Assembly (NCBI RefSeq): GCF_028679125.1 | Contig: NZ_JAJRCG010000003.1 | Location: 62,001 to 126,000 of the forward strand | Source of the DNA: Methanoregula sp. | GTDB taxonomy: Archaea > Halobacteriota > Methanomicrobia > Methanomicrobiales > Methanospirillaceae | Direction of reading: 5' to 3' | DNA: 64,000 nt | In this document: positions 14,459 to 24,160 of the stretch, piece after piece | Position numbering within the stretch: the first letter of the stretch is position 1 | How the letters are laid out: each line of letters opens with the position of its first letter | Position numbers and translations under genes: made by a program | Notes under the pieces: generated by a model | Databases searched by the model: none | Told to the model about the DNA's origin: nothing | Seen by the model: the letters and a program-made list of their open reading frames with translations, nothing else

Positions 14459-16810
14459 ATGGGACGGAAAAGTGTCAACTTCAGTATAAAAGAGATCAAT
14501 ACCGATCTCGCCCGGTTCCGCGATCTCAATATCACCATCGGCGCCATCACCCGGGAGCAGTGGGACGAGCCGATGGGACCCACGCCTTTTCCTTCACTCA
14601 CAACCCTCCGCCCATGGGACCAGCGGCTCCTGAAACGGTACAAGCCATTCTATCTCCCGTTCTGCGATCTCTGCTGCATGTGCACGTACGGGAAATGCGA
14701 TCTCACCGGCTCGAAGAAAGGGGCCTGTGGAATTTCCATGTCCGCCCAGCAGTCCCGTACGGTCCTCCTGTCAGCCTGCATCGGGGCGGCAACGCATATC
14801 AGCCACTCACGCGACCTCCTCACCCATCTGATCGCTGCTTCCGGGAGGGACTGCCCGATCAATGTCGGCGGCACCGGTGTCGAGGTGGAAGCCCCCATCA
14901 CCCGGCTCGTCTGCGGGATCAAACCCATAACGCTGGGAGATCTTGAACCGGTACTGGACTATTGTGAGAACCAGGTTACCCAGCTCCTCGCGGTCACCCA
15001 CACCGGCCAGGAAGGTAACAATCTCGACTTTGAGTCCAAGGTATTCCATGCCGGGATGATCGATCACGTTGGGATGGAAGTTGCTGATATCGCGCAGGTA
15101 TCGGCGCTTGGTTTTCCCAAAGCGGACGCCGAAGCCCCTCTGGTGGATCTCGGTCTTGGCACGGTTGATACCAAAAAACCAGTCATCCTTGTTATCGGCC
15201 ACAATGTTCCGCCGGCAACAGAAATTATCGATTACCTGAAAGAGAACGATCTCTTCCCGGAGGTCGAAGTAACCGGTATCTGCTGCACAGCACTGGATAT
15301 CACCCGGTACTCGCCGAAAGCAAAGATTGTCGGGCCCATATCCTGGCAGCTTCGTTATATCCGGAGCGGTGTGCCCGATGTCATTGTCATCGATGAGCAG
15401 TGTATCAGGACCGACACTCTTTTTGAAGCGGCCCGGATCAATACTCCCCTCATTGCAACGAGCGAGAAGAACTGTCTGGGTCTGCCCGATCTCACGCATG
15501 AACCTGTGGAATCGATCATATCCGGATTCGTTACCGGAACCGTCCCCGGGGCTCTCATCCTCGACCCCGAAAAAGTCGGTGAAGTTGCAGTCCGGGTAGC
15601 CATTGCTATGGCCCCTCAGCGGAAGAAGCACAGCGCTCTCCCGACTAAGCACCAGCTCACCGAGTGGGCAAAGAAATGCACCCAGTGCATGCTCTGCCGT
15701 CGTGCATGCCCCAATGACCTGCCCGTGGCGCAGGCAATCAGACTCGCGGCATCCGGCAATCTTTCAGGGCTTGATGAGCTTTATGATGACTGTCTTGGAT
15801 GCGGGCGATGTGAATCCGCCTGTAAGCAGAAGATCCCCGTGCACAGCCTCATCGTTACTGCTGCCGACAAGAAGACCCGGGAAGAGACCTTTTGCCTGCG
15901 GAGCGGGCGGGGCGCCATCCAGGATACCGAGATCCGCAAAGTCGGTGGTCCCATCGTGCTTGGCGAGATCCCCGGTATTGTCGCATTTGTCGGTTGCGCC
16001 AATTACCCGAAAGGCTCGCGCGAAGTAGCGGAGATGTGCATGGAATTTGCGCGACGCCGGTACATTGTCTGCACATCCGGGTGTTCCGCAATGTCGGCCG
16101 GTATGTACCGTGACGAGGAGGGAAAGACTGCGTATGAACGTTACTCCGGCGCGTTCGAAGCCGGTGGTATTGTGAATGTCGGCTCGTGCGTTGCGAACGC
16201 CCATATTGCCGGAGCTGCAATTAAGATCGCGAGCGTCTTTGCCAAACGTCCCCTGCGGGGCAATTATGAAGAGATTGCCGATTACGTGTATAACAGGGTC
16301 GGTGCGGTTGGCGTGGCATGGGGAGCCATGTCGCAGAAGGCCGCTGCCATTGCGGCTGGGTTCTGGCGTCTCGGTATTCCCGTTGTAGTCGGACCCCATG
16401 GCACCAAGTACCGCCGCATGCTGCTCGGCCGTGCTGACAAGGAAGCGGACTGGCTCGTGTACGATGCCAGGACCGGCGAGCAGGTCAATGGCGGGCCGGT
16501 GCCCGAGCATCTCTTCTTTGCGGCCGAGACCAAGGAGGAGGCGATGGTCATGATAGCAAAACTGACCATGCGCCCGAATGACACGAGCAAGGGACGGGCC
16601 AACAAGCTCGCCAATTACATCGACCTCCACAAGCGGTTGATCGGCGGTATTCCCCCGGACGTGTACCGGCTCGTGCGGACTCCAGCTGATATCCCGCTGA
16701 CCATGAAGGATGAGATCCAGGTTCACCTGGCCGAGCATGACTGGAAAGAAGCCACCATACCGGACCCGACTCTCCTGTCCCGTATGGTCCACTCCCGGAA
16801 GGTGGCCTGA
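14459..16810 (+). CDS. cdhA: CODH/ACS complex subunit alpha (CO dehydrogenase)
   Basis: This 783-residue catalytic subunit interconverts CO2 and CO at the nickel-iron C-cluster. N-terminal cysteines in FCDLCCMCTYGKC (about 68-80) and GACGIS bind the B and D clusters. Two ferredoxin-type motifs, CTQCMLCRRACP (about 406) and CLGCGRCESACKQ (about 445), are the archaeal addition that links to ferredoxin. C-cluster ligand regions appear as VGCANYP (about 512), SGCSAM (about 539) and GSCVANAH (about 575). The length is normal for the archaeal alpha subunit. An upstream ATG at 14435 would add eight residues but lies before the likely transcript start. It is the first gene of the cdhABCDE operon. A hydrogenotrophic methanogen would use the complex mainly to make acetyl-CoA. 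Confidence 0.96.
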   Translation: MGRKSVNFSIKEINTDLARFRDLNITIGAITREQWDEPMGPTPFPSLTTLRPWDQRLLKRYKPFYLPFCDLCCMCTYGKCDLTGSKKGACGISMSAQQSRTVLLSACIGAATHISHSRDLLTHLIAASGRDCPINVGGTGVEVEAPITRLVCGIKPITLGDLEPVLDYCENQVTQLLAVTHTGQEGNNLDFESKVFHAGMIDHVGMEVADIAQVSALGFPKADAEAPLVDLGLGTVDTKKPVILVIGHNVPPATEIIDYLKENDLFPEVEVTGICCTALDITRYSPKAKIVGPISWQLRYIRSGVPDVIVIDEQCIRTDTLFEAARINTPLIATSEKNCLGLPDLTHEPVESIISGFVTGTVPGALILDPEKVGEVAVRVAIAMAPQRKKHSALPTKHQLTEWAKKCTQCMLCRRACPNDLPVAQAIRLAASGNLSGLDELYDDCLGCGRCESACKQKIPVHSLIVTAADKKTREETFCLRSGRGAIQDTEIRKVGGPIVLGEIPGIVAFVGCANYPKGSREVAEMCMEFARRRYIVCTSGCSAMSAGMYRDEEGKTAYERYSGAFEAGGIVNVGSCVANAHIAGAAIKIASVFAKRPLRGNYEEIADYVYNRVGAVGVAWGAMSQKAAAIAAGFWRLGIPVVVGPHGTKYRRMLLGRADKEADWLVYDARTGEQVNGGPVPEHLFFAAETKEEAMVMIAKLTMRPNDTSKGRANKLANYIDLHKRLIGGIPPDVYRLVRTPADIPLTMKDEIQVHLAEHDWKEATIPDPTLLSRMVHSRKVA

Positions 16811-16812
16811 TC

Positions 16813-17352
16813 ATGCCGATGAACGAGTCCTGGCAGACCGCCGAGATCCCCGGGCCCAAGAAGGCCTCGCTCATCATGAAACCGGACATTGCGGACGCGA
16901 TGATCCGGCGGGCAAAGCGCCCGATCATGATCGTCGGCCATGGCATCATCGAATATGATGTCGAAGGCAGGCCGCTGATTGACTGTCTCATCGACCTCTC
17001 AAGGAAGGCGAAGATCCCCATTGTCTCATCCGCCAGTACCAACAAGGAGTTCCTTGCCCGCGAGTTCGAGCCTGCAGCTATTATGTCGGCAATCGACATC
17101 AGTTACCGGCTGACGGATCCTGAATGGAAAGGGCTTGACGGGAAGGAATCGTATGATCTCGCTATCTTTGTCGGCCTGCCGTACTCGATGGAGTGGACAA
17201 TCCTCTCCGGGCTTAAGCATTTTGCTCCCGGTGTCAAGACCATGACCTTTGACTGCGTGTACCAGCCCAATGCCAGCTGGTCGTTCCCGAACAGTACTAT
17301 CAAGGACTGGGCGGCAAGTCTCAAGGGCATTGTCGAGAACCTCGAAGATTAG
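16813..17352 (+). CDS. cdhB: CODH/ACS complex subunit epsilon
   Basis: The 179-residue epsilon subunit packs against the alpha subunit in the CO-dehydrogenase component of archaeal CODH/ACS. It has the Rossmann-like fold of the family, visible as ADAMIRRAKRPIMIVGHGII (about 26-45), then KIPIVSSASTNKEFLAREF and DLAIFVGLPYSMEWTILSGLKH. It lacks cysteine clusters, as expected. Its ATG is two bases after the cdhA stop, with GAAGGTGG as ribosome-binding site inside the end of cdhA. The role of epsilon is not catalytic; it probably affects electron transfer or stability. Confidence 0.95.
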   Translation: MPMNESWQTAEIPGPKKASLIMKPDIADAMIRRAKRPIMIVGHGIIEYDVEGRPLIDCLIDLSRKAKIPIVSSASTNKEFLAREFEPAAIMSAIDISYRLTDPEWKGLDGKESYDLAIFVGLPYSMEWTILSGLKHFAPGVKTMTFDCVYQPNASWSFPNSTIKDWAASLKGIVENLED

Positions 17353-17362
17353 GAAGAATACC

Positions 17363-18769
17363 ATGTTTGAGAAGATCCCGGTGGAAGTCGGCCTTACCCA
17401 TGAAGGCGAGCGTGTCCGCAAGAACGACATGCAGGTGGAGCTTGGCGGTCCGAACGAGAAGGAGAAGTTTGAGATCGTCCGGGTCAGTCCTGCTGATCAG
17501 ATCGAGGATGGCAGAATCTCTATTATCGGCCCCGATCTTGGCGAAATGGGGGAAGGAAAGCACTACCCGGTAGCGATCATTGTCGAAGTCTCCGGGGCAA
17601 AAGTAGAACCGGATCTCGAAGGTGTCCTTGAGCGGCGGATTCACGAGTACAGCAATTACATTGAAGGTTTTATGCACCTCAACCAGCGGTACGATATCTG
17701 GATCCGGCTCTCGAAGAAATCATATAAGAAAGGATTCACATCGTTACGGTTTGCCGGCGAAGTGATGCTCGAACTGTACAAGAGCGAGCTCCCAATCATT
17801 GAGAAGATCCAGATAACCTTCATCACGGATCCGGAAACGATCAGCCCTCTCTATGCCAAAGCGCTCACCACCTACGAGGCACGTGATGCCCGGGCACGCG
17901 GGCTCTCAGATGATGATGTGGATTCGTTCTATGGCTGTGCCCTTTGCCAGTCATTTGCCCCCACCCATGTCTGCGTCATCACTCCCCAGCGGTACGCAAA
18001 CTGCGGGGCCATCAGCTGGTTTGACGGGCGGGCTGCGGCCGGTATCGATCCCAAGGGCCCGATCTATGCCATCGATAAAGGTACCTGCATTGACAAGGTA
18101 AAAGGCGAGTATACCGGTGTGAACGAGAGTGCCAAGCAACGTTCCATGGGCGAAGTGAACCGCGTCTACCTGTACTCCGCATTTGAGTATCCCCACACTT
18201 CCTGCGGGTGTTTCGAGGGTATCGCGTTTTATATTCCCGAAGTGGATGGCTTCGGCATTGTCCTGCGAGGATTCCGCGATGTAACGGTCAACGGCCTCCC
18301 CTTCTCGACAATGGCGGATTCCACTGCCGGAGGAAGACAGGTGGACGGATTCCATGGCATCTCGATCGAGTATATGCGCTCCATGAAGTTCCTGGGTGCC
18401 GACGGCGGCTATAACCGCGTAGTCTGGATGCCGCATGAGACCAGAGAACGCCTGAAACAGTTCATCCCGGAATCCGTGTTCGGGGCGATCGCAACCGAGC
18501 AGGACGTCAGGACGATCCCGGAACTGAAGACATTCCTTGAATCCCATAACCATCCGGTTACCAGCCGGTGGGATGCTGAGGAAGAGACCGGCAGAGCGGA
18601 GGATGGCAGTCCCCGGATCCCGGTCTTTTCCGGGGGGGACATTCCCTTCACTTCCGGCGGTTTCAGGATTATCTTGAAGAATGCCCGGATTACCGCTGAT
18701 AAGGTGATCATCCAGCCAATCAAGCCGGGTTCTCCAGGGGGTGAGCACCATGGTGCAAAAAAACCCTGA
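17363..18769 (+). CDS. cdhC: Acetyl-CoA synthase, CODH/ACS complex subunit beta
   Basis: This 468-residue subunit joins CO, a methyl group and CoA at the nickel A-cluster. The cubane ligands are in YGCALCQSFAPTHVC and ANCGAISW (about residues 190-216). The CGC motif that holds the two nickel ions is in HTSCGCFEG (about 280). Like other archaeal beta subunits it lacks the N-terminal CODH-interacting domain of bacterial AcsB, so the length is normal. A short C-terminal tail rich in Gly/His/Lys (GGEHHGAKKP) could weakly bind metal. The ATG at 17363 lies 11 nt after cdhB, and the gene overlaps the start of cdhD by 20 nt. Confidence 0.96.
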   Translation: MFEKIPVEVGLTHEGERVRKNDMQVELGGPNEKEKFEIVRVSPADQIEDGRISIIGPDLGEMGEGKHYPVAIIVEVSGAKVEPDLEGVLERRIHEYSNYIEGFMHLNQRYDIWIRLSKKSYKKGFTSLRFAGEVMLELYKSELPIIEKIQITFITDPETISPLYAKALTTYEARDARARGLSDDDVDSFYGCALCQSFAPTHVCVITPQRYANCGAISWFDGRAAAGIDPKGPIYAIDKGTCIDKVKGEYTGVNESAKQRSMGEVNRVYLYSAFEYPHTSCGCFEGIAFYIPEVDGFGIVLRGFRDVTVNGLPFSTMADSTAGGRQVDGFHGISIEYMRSMKFLGADGGYNRVVWMPHETRERLKQFIPESVFGAIATEQDVRTIPELKTFLESHNHPVTSRWDAEEETGRAEDGSPRIPVFSGGDIPFTSGGFRIILKNARITADKVIIQPIKPGSPGGEHHGAKKP

Positions 18770-20009
18770 AACCGGGAACCATCCGGGTCTTGATGCTGAA
18801 CAGCTCTTCGCCCTCGCTCCCCATCTCCGCGAACTGCTCAAGGGTGTCCACCAGATCGAGCTGGAAAATTTCGCCATGGAAATCGGGGATCTCGAACTTT
18901 TTATCCCGACAACGGCCGCTTCACCGGGCATTACGCAACCGGGCCAGGCCGGCGGTATCCCGGTTGCTCCGGTTAAACCTTCAGCCCTGATCCAGGAAGC
19001 CTATATTCCCGCTGAATATTCGTTCCCGGGCAAGATTCGTGAAGTGCAACTCGGGGCAACCCGGGCCGAAGGGGGTAGCAGATCGCACTCTGTCACCATC
19101 GGTGGTTCAACAACGCCTGCATATTTCGATCCCGCACGACCCCCGGCCCATCCGGCAGTCATATCCCTTGATGTCTTCGATATGCCCGTCCAGCTCCCCA
19201 AGGTGCTCAAAGAGAACGTGGCCGACGTTATGAACGATCCGGCCGAATGGGCGCGGATGAATGTGAACAAGTTCGGTGCTGATGTGATCACCATTCACCT
19301 GATGAGTACCGATCCGCTCTTTGCCAATGCGTCAGCGGCCACCGCGGTAAAAACCGTTGAAAGTATACTCCAGGCAGTGGATGTCCCGCTGATCATCGGT
19401 GGATGCGGCGACCCGAAGAAGGATGCCGAGGTATTCTCCGCGGTAGCCGAGATGGCCGACGGCGAGCGGCTCCTCATCAACTCGGTCACGCTGGATATGG
19501 CACAGGCAAAAACCCTTGAACGGGTTGCAACAGCAGCACGCGACCATGGTCATGCCCTGCTTGCTTTCACGGGTCTTGACCTGAACAATGCAAAGGAGCT
19601 CAACCGGCGGTTGTACGAGTATATCCCTCCCGAGCAGATTGTCATGGACCTCACTACGGTTGCACTCGGGTACGGTCTTGAATACTCGTTCACCATCCAT
19701 GAGCGGGCACGATATGCCGCACTCATGGGAGATACCGAACTGGCGCATCCCACGATCTCGGCTGCCACGAACGCGTGGGCTGCACGGGAAGCCTGGATGA
19801 AGATGGCTCCCGAGTACGGAACACGGGAACTGCGAGGCCCTGTCTGGGAGACGGTCAATGCCCTGACGCTCCTCCTTGCCGGTGTCGATCTCTTCCTGAT
19901 GATGCACCCGGCTGCAGTACTGACCCTCCGGGATCTTATTCCAAAACTTTCAAGGAACGGCACGGCACACCCGGAGCAGATCGCCGACTGGGTGTGGGTG
20001 CGCATATGA
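18750..20009 (+). CDS. cdhD: CODH/ACS corrinoid iron-sulfur protein subunit delta
   Basis: A protein of 419 residues, the small corrinoid subunit. It pairs with the gamma subunit to carry the methyl group from tetrahydrosarcinapterin/tetrahydromethanopterin to the beta subunit. A variable N-terminal region (about 1-120) precedes the TIM-barrel-like part: AVISLDVFDMPVQLPKV, then VNKFGADVITIHLMSTDP, VDVPLIIGGCGDPKKDAEVF, and VMDLTTVALGYGLEYSFTI. The ATG at 18750 is nine bases after GGGGGTG; the GTG at 18741 would add three residues. It overlaps the end of cdhC and the start of cdhE (ATGA), which ties its translation to both. Confidence 0.94.
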   Translation: MVQKNPETGNHPGLDAEQLFALAPHLRELLKGVHQIELENFAMEIGDLELFIPTTAASPGITQPGQAGGIPVAPVKPSALIQEAYIPAEYSFPGKIREVQLGATRAEGGSRSHSVTIGGSTTPAYFDPARPPAHPAVISLDVFDMPVQLPKVLKENVADVMNDPAEWARMNVNKFGADVITIHLMSTDPLFANASAATAVKTVESILQAVDVPLIIGGCGDPKKDAEVFSAVAEMADGERLLINSVTLDMAQAKTLERVATAARDHGHALLAFTGLDLNNAKELNRRLYEYIPPEQIVMDLTTVALGYGLEYSFTIHERARYAALMGDTELAHPTISAATNAWAAREAWMKMAPEYGTRELRGPVWETVNALTLLLAGVDLFLMMHPAAVLTLRDLIPKLSRNGTAHPEQIADWVWVRI

Positions 20010-21454
20010 GCGGGAATAGTCAGCCTGCCATAGAGAAGAAGCGAAAGAGCATCCGGGAGATCAGTCCTATCGATGTTTATAAACTCCTGCCGAAGACCAA
20101 CTGCGGGAAGTGTCGTGAGGCAAACTGCATGGCCTATGCAACCCGGCTGGTCAATGGTGAACTGCTCCTTGCCGACTGCCTCCCGCTCTTTACTGCGGAG
20201 TACCAGTCAGCACACGAAAAACTATCAATTCTTCTTGCACCCCCGGTGCGAACGGTTACGATTGGGTCCGGCGAAAATGCGATCGATATTGGCGGGAAAT
20301 ACGTATTGCAGCGGCATGATTTCACCTATCATAACCCGACACCCATTGCCATCGATGTCAATGACCTGATGCCGGAACCCGAACTGCTTGAACGGGTCCG
20401 GCACATCGGGCAGTACTCATACAATTATATCGGCAGAACGGTAACCCTGAACGCAATTGCCGTCCGCTCGGTATCCGGCAACCCGGAAACATTTGCCTAT
20501 GCGGTACGGGTCATCGCCAACGCCAGCCACCTGCCCCTGATCCTCTGCGCCCTTGACCCGGAGGTCATGTCTGCCGGCCTTGCTGCCGCTGCCGGGCGCC
20601 GCCCGCTCATCTATGCAGCTACTGAAGCGAACTGGGAAGCGATGGCGGATCTCGCGCTCGCCCACAATGCCCCCCTTGCGGTATTTGCCCCGGGCAATCT
20701 TGCGCTGCTGCGCTCGCTCGTAAAGACGCTGAATGCCTGCGGTATCCGAAATCTCGTCCTGGACCCGGGCACATTTGCCGATGAAGGGCTGGCTGACACC
20801 ATCGCGAACTTTACCGCTATCCGTGCAGCCGCAACAAAACGGTTTGACGAGACCTTCGGTTACCCGCTTCTCGGGGTCCCGCTTACGGTCTGGGCAGGAG
20901 GAGAACTCTCTGAAGATGTGCTCAAGTGGCGCGAAGCGATCACCGCCTCCATGCTCCTCTCGCGCTATTCCGATCTCCTCATCATGCACAGCCTTGACGG
21001 CTGGGTGCTCCTGCCGCAGCTGATCTGGCGTTTCAATATCTATACCGATCCCCGGAAACCTGTCACGGTGGAGCCGGGTGTCCGGACATTCGGCCGGCCG
21101 GATCAGCGCTCTCCGGTCCTTATCACGACCAATTATGCCCTGACCTACTTCACGGTGGAGTCCGACATCAAGGCAGCCAACCTCGACTGTTACCTGATTG
21201 TTGCAGATACCGGTGGCCTGAGTGTCGAGAGCGCGGTTGCCGGGCGGTACTTCACTGCTGAAGCCATTGCCACGGCTCTCAAATCCAACAATGTCGCCGC
21301 ACTTGTCGGTCACACGACCCTGATCATCCCCGGGCTTGCAGCCCGCCTGAGTGGCGAGACCGAAGAAGCGACCGGCTGGAAGATCCTGGTAGGCCCCAAG
21401 GATTCATCCGGTCTTCCGCAGTTCCTCCGGGAACGCTGGCCGCCGGAATCCTGA
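20006..21454 (+). CDS. cdhE: CODH/ACS corrinoid iron-sulfur protein subunit gamma
   Basis: The large corrinoid subunit, 482 residues. The N-terminal [4Fe-4S] site is TNCGKCREANCMAY with the fourth ligand in LLADCLPL (about residues 33-58). The middle is a TIM barrel that binds the corrinoid and interacts with delta. The C-terminal Rossmann domain holds the B12 (VLITTNYALTYFTVESDI, NLDCYLIVADTGGLS). The cluster reduces the corrinoid to Co(I) for methyl transfer. The start ATG overlaps the cdhD stop by four bases. The next gene is the likely reactivator of this very protein. Confidence 0.95.
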   Translation: MSGNSQPAIEKKRKSIREISPIDVYKLLPKTNCGKCREANCMAYATRLVNGELLLADCLPLFTAEYQSAHEKLSILLAPPVRTVTIGSGENAIDIGGKYVLQRHDFTYHNPTPIAIDVNDLMPEPELLERVRHIGQYSYNYIGRTVTLNAIAVRSVSGNPETFAYAVRVIANASHLPLILCALDPEVMSAGLAAAAGRRPLIYAATEANWEAMADLALAHNAPLAVFAPGNLALLRSLVKTLNACGIRNLVLDPGTFADEGLADTIANFTAIRAAATKRFDETFGYPLLGVPLTVWAGGELSEDVLKWREAITASMLLSRYSDLLIMHSLDGWVLLPQLIWRFNIYTDPRKPVTVEPGVRTFGRPDQRSPVLITTNYALTYFTVESDIKAANLDCYLIVADTGGLSVESAVAGRYFTAEAIATALKSNNVAALVGHTTLIIPGLAARLSGETEEATGWKILVGPKDSSGLPQFLRERWPPES

Positions 21455-21541
21455 AGGTTATGATCACGGTTGCCATTTTCCTGCCCGCCCTGCTCATGAC
21501 GGGAGGATCCAGCATTATATTCCTATCGACAGGTGCACACG

Positions 21542-23377
21542 ATGACTGATACGTACAGGATTCTCTTTCACCCCATGGAAAAAGAGGTGCTTGTTGCACC
21601 GGGATCTACGGTTCTTACCGCTATCCGGGCTGCCGGTATCCTGGTCGAGAGCATCTGTGGCGGGAAAGGCGAGTGCAACAAGTGCCGGGTTATCCTTGTC
21701 AAAGGCGACTGCGATGCCGGCACTCCTGCCTCTCTCCATGGGCTGTCGGCAGATGAGATTGCCAGGAAGTACTGCCGTGCCTGCCAGACACATATTCTTG
21801 GACCCTGCGAGTTTACCATCCCTGTTGAGAGCCGTATCGATACTCCCAAGATCCTAGAAAATCACCATGAAGACCTACAGGAGATCTCTCCTTCGGTCAC
21901 CCGCCACCTGGTTGACCCCAGCCGCTGGCACACCATCCATGCAACTGCCCCCCGGTCCCTCCGGCTGGAAGGCTGGCATGGCCCGCGCCCCCATATGACC
22001 AAGGATCAGCTCGATCAGTTGACGACAACCGATCACCCGCTTACTGTTACGATTACGCGGACGGGGGGTTATCCCGAGGTAATGGAGATCTGCGATGGAG
22101 ACCTGGTGGCACAGAATTACGGCGTTGCTATCGATCTTGGCACCACCACGGTTGTCGGCCTCCTCCTGGATCTGAATACCGGAAAGGTCCTGGGTGAGGC
22201 ATCTGTCCTGAACCGGCAGATCACGCATGGCGAGGAACTGCTGACCCGGATAGCCGTTGCAAAGAAATCCGGCGGGAGAGCAAAACTCCAGTCTGCCGCT
22301 GTCGAGAGTATCAATGCCGTTATCGGGCACCTGGCCCGCCAGGCCGGGATCGCAACAGCAATGATCACCGATCTCTGTATTGCCGGAAATACCGTCATGG
22401 TGTATCTTCTCCTTGCGCACGATTCCGGACAACTGGAGATTGCCAACATAGCGGTTCCCCGCACGCCGGAAATTGTTGATGCCGGGACTCTTGGAATTTC
22501 TGTGCATCCCCTTGCCCGCGTCTTCTGCCTCCCGAATGTGAGCCGGTTTGTTGGCGGGGATGCTGTCGGGGATATTGTTACTGCCGGCGTGACAGACTCG
22601 CAGGATCTCTCGCTGGTCATCGATCTGGGTACAAACGGCGAGGTTATTCTTGGAGATGCCGACTGGCTGGCATCGGTCTCCTGTGCATCCGGGCCGGCAT
22701 TCGAGGGTGCCGGTATCTCGTCCGGCATGCGGGCTATGAAAGGGGCGATCGATCATGTGGCCATTGATCCCGTGACAGGGGTTGTCTCGTGGACCACGAT
22801 TGGTGACGCCCGCCCCCGGGGAATCTGCGGGTCAGGCATCATCGATGCCGCAGCCGGTATGGTTGCTGCCGGCATTCTTGATTTCACTGGTCGGCTCGTG
22901 GACGAAAAACCCGGGGTTCGCACGGGTCTGGATGGCCCGGAGTTCGTGCTCGTCCCGCATGACAAAACCGCGACCGGGCAGGATATCCTGATCACCCGCG
23001 ATGATATGGCATATCTCATTGATTCGAAAGCCGCTACCTGTGGTTCCATCGGTGTGCTCATGAAAAAATATCGCGTACATATTGAAGATATCCGGCACGT
23101 GTACCTTGCCGGGGCATTCGGTGCCTACGCGGATACCAGGAAGATCATTGCGTTTGGCATCATTCCGGACTTTAACCGTGCAGAATTCCACCAGATCGGA
23201 AACGGTTCTCTTTCCGGTGCCTGTGCCGCGCTTCTTTCCTTAAAGAAACGACAGGAGGCAGCTGAAGTGGCAAAAAAGATGGTGTACATTGACCTGCTGG
23301 TTGATGCCGATTTTATTGAAGAGTATGCAGCAGCGGTTTACATCCCCGGCAAACCGGAGTATTTCCCCGGCCACTGA
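21542..23377 (+). CDS. RACo-type ATP-dependent corrinoid activator with [2Fe-2S] domain
   Basis: The protein has 611 residues. The N-terminal domain has a plant-type [2Fe-2S] set, CGGKGECNKC at about residues 39-48 with a further ligand in YCRAC (about 78-81). A linker and an ASKHA ATPase domain begin at about 194 (YGVAIDLGTTTVVGLLLD), continuing with LVIDLGTNGEVILG and CASGPAFEGAGISSGM, then VYLAGAFGAYADTR. This layout matches RACo, the reductive activator of the corrinoid iron-sulfur protein in acetogens, rather than RamA of methylotrophic methanogens, which carries [4Fe-4S] domains at its C-terminus. It would bring inactive Co(II) of CdhDE back to Co(I) using ATP. The start at 21542 follows AGGTG. 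Location directly after cdhE supports the role. Confidence 0.85.
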   Translation: MTDTYRILFHPMEKEVLVAPGSTVLTAIRAAGILVESICGGKGECNKCRVILVKGDCDAGTPASLHGLSADEIARKYCRACQTHILGPCEFTIPVESRIDTPKILENHHEDLQEISPSVTRHLVDPSRWHTIHATAPRSLRLEGWHGPRPHMTKDQLDQLTTTDHPLTVTITRTGGYPEVMEICDGDLVAQNYGVAIDLGTTTVVGLLLDLNTGKVLGEASVLNRQITHGEELLTRIAVAKKSGGRAKLQSAAVESINAVIGHLARQAGIATAMITDLCIAGNTVMVYLLLAHDSGQLEIANIAVPRTPEIVDAGTLGISVHPLARVFCLPNVSRFVGGDAVGDIVTAGVTDSQDLSLVIDLGTNGEVILGDADWLASVSCASGPAFEGAGISSGMRAMKGAIDHVAIDPVTGVVSWTTIGDARPRGICGSGIIDAAAGMVAAGILDFTGRLVDEKPGVRTGLDGPEFVLVPHDKTATGQDILITRDDMAYLIDSKAATCGSIGVLMKKYRVHIEDIRHVYLAGAFGAYADTRKIIAFGIIPDFNRAEFHQIGNGSLSGACAALLSLKKRQEAAEVAKKMVYIDLLVDADFIEEYAAAVYIPGKPEYFPGH

Positions 23378-23462
23378 TTCCCGGTGGAACAGTATCTCCA
23401 CCTTCCCGTTCATGGAACCTATATGTGAACTCCCGGAAGAATACTCCGGGTAGTACAAGGAT

Positions 23463-24098
23463 ATGATGCGTGACGATACTACCCGGGAAAACTGGGATGC
23501 GGATTACCAGAGAAAAGGACGGCTGTATGGCGGTACCCCCCACAATGTTCCCCCTCTTCCGCCCGGTTCACGGGTGCTGGAGCTCGGGTGCGGGAATGGC
23601 CGGCTGCTGGCTGCCATGCTCCACCGCGACTGGCTGGTAACGGCGATCGATTTCTCATCCCGGGCAGCCGTGCTTGCACGGTCTGCTGCACAGGAAGGAT
23701 CCGGAGCAGACATAGCCATTGCTGATGCCGTGTCGCTTCCGTTCGGTTCCGGATCTTTTGACGGTATTGCGGCATTCCATATTATTGGTCACGGGAAGAT
23801 TCCTGAACGTGAAGCAATCGCCAGGGAGATCATACGGGTACTCTCCCCGGGTGGCCAGCTCTGGTTTACCGATTTCTCAATACATGATTTTCGGGCCGGT
23901 ACCGGTCGCGAGACGGAACCTGGGACGTTTTTGCGGGGCAATGGTGTCCAGACCCATTATTTTACCGAAAAGGAAGTTGAGACTCTCTTTTCAGGTCTTC
24001 TCCGGGAATCTATCAGGGTGACGGAATGGTCGCTCCGGGTCCGGGGAACAGAGTACCGGAGATCGGAAATTTCAGCGGTATTCAAAAAAGAGGAATGA
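23463..24098 (+). CDS. Class I SAM-dependent methyltransferase
   Basis: The 211-residue protein has the SAM-binding motif VLELGCGNGRLLAAML (about 41-56), then AIDFSSRAAVLA, ADAVSLPFGSGSFDGIAAFH and RVLSPGGQLWFTDFSIHDF, the usual set for a Rossmann methyltransferase of the Methyltransf_11/25 type. Substrate cannot be read from it. Two adjacent ATGs (23463, 23466) follow an AAGG site. It stands alone after the corrinoid activator with a gap of 85 nt and may or may not belong with the operon. Confidence 0.9.
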   Translation: MMRDDTTRENWDADYQRKGRLYGGTPHNVPPLPPGSRVLELGCGNGRLLAAMLHRDWLVTAIDFSSRAAVLARSAAQEGSGADIAIADAVSLPFGSGSFDGIAAFHIIGHGKIPEREAIAREIIRVLSPGGQLWFTDFSIHDFRAGTGRETEPGTFLRGNGVQTHYFTEKEVETLFSGLLRESIRVTEWSLRVRGTEYRRSEISAVFKKEE

Positions 24099-24160
24099 TG
24101 CCGTAATTTTGATACTGTTTTATGGTATCCGCACCTACGTACCCTCACTGGTGAAAGACC

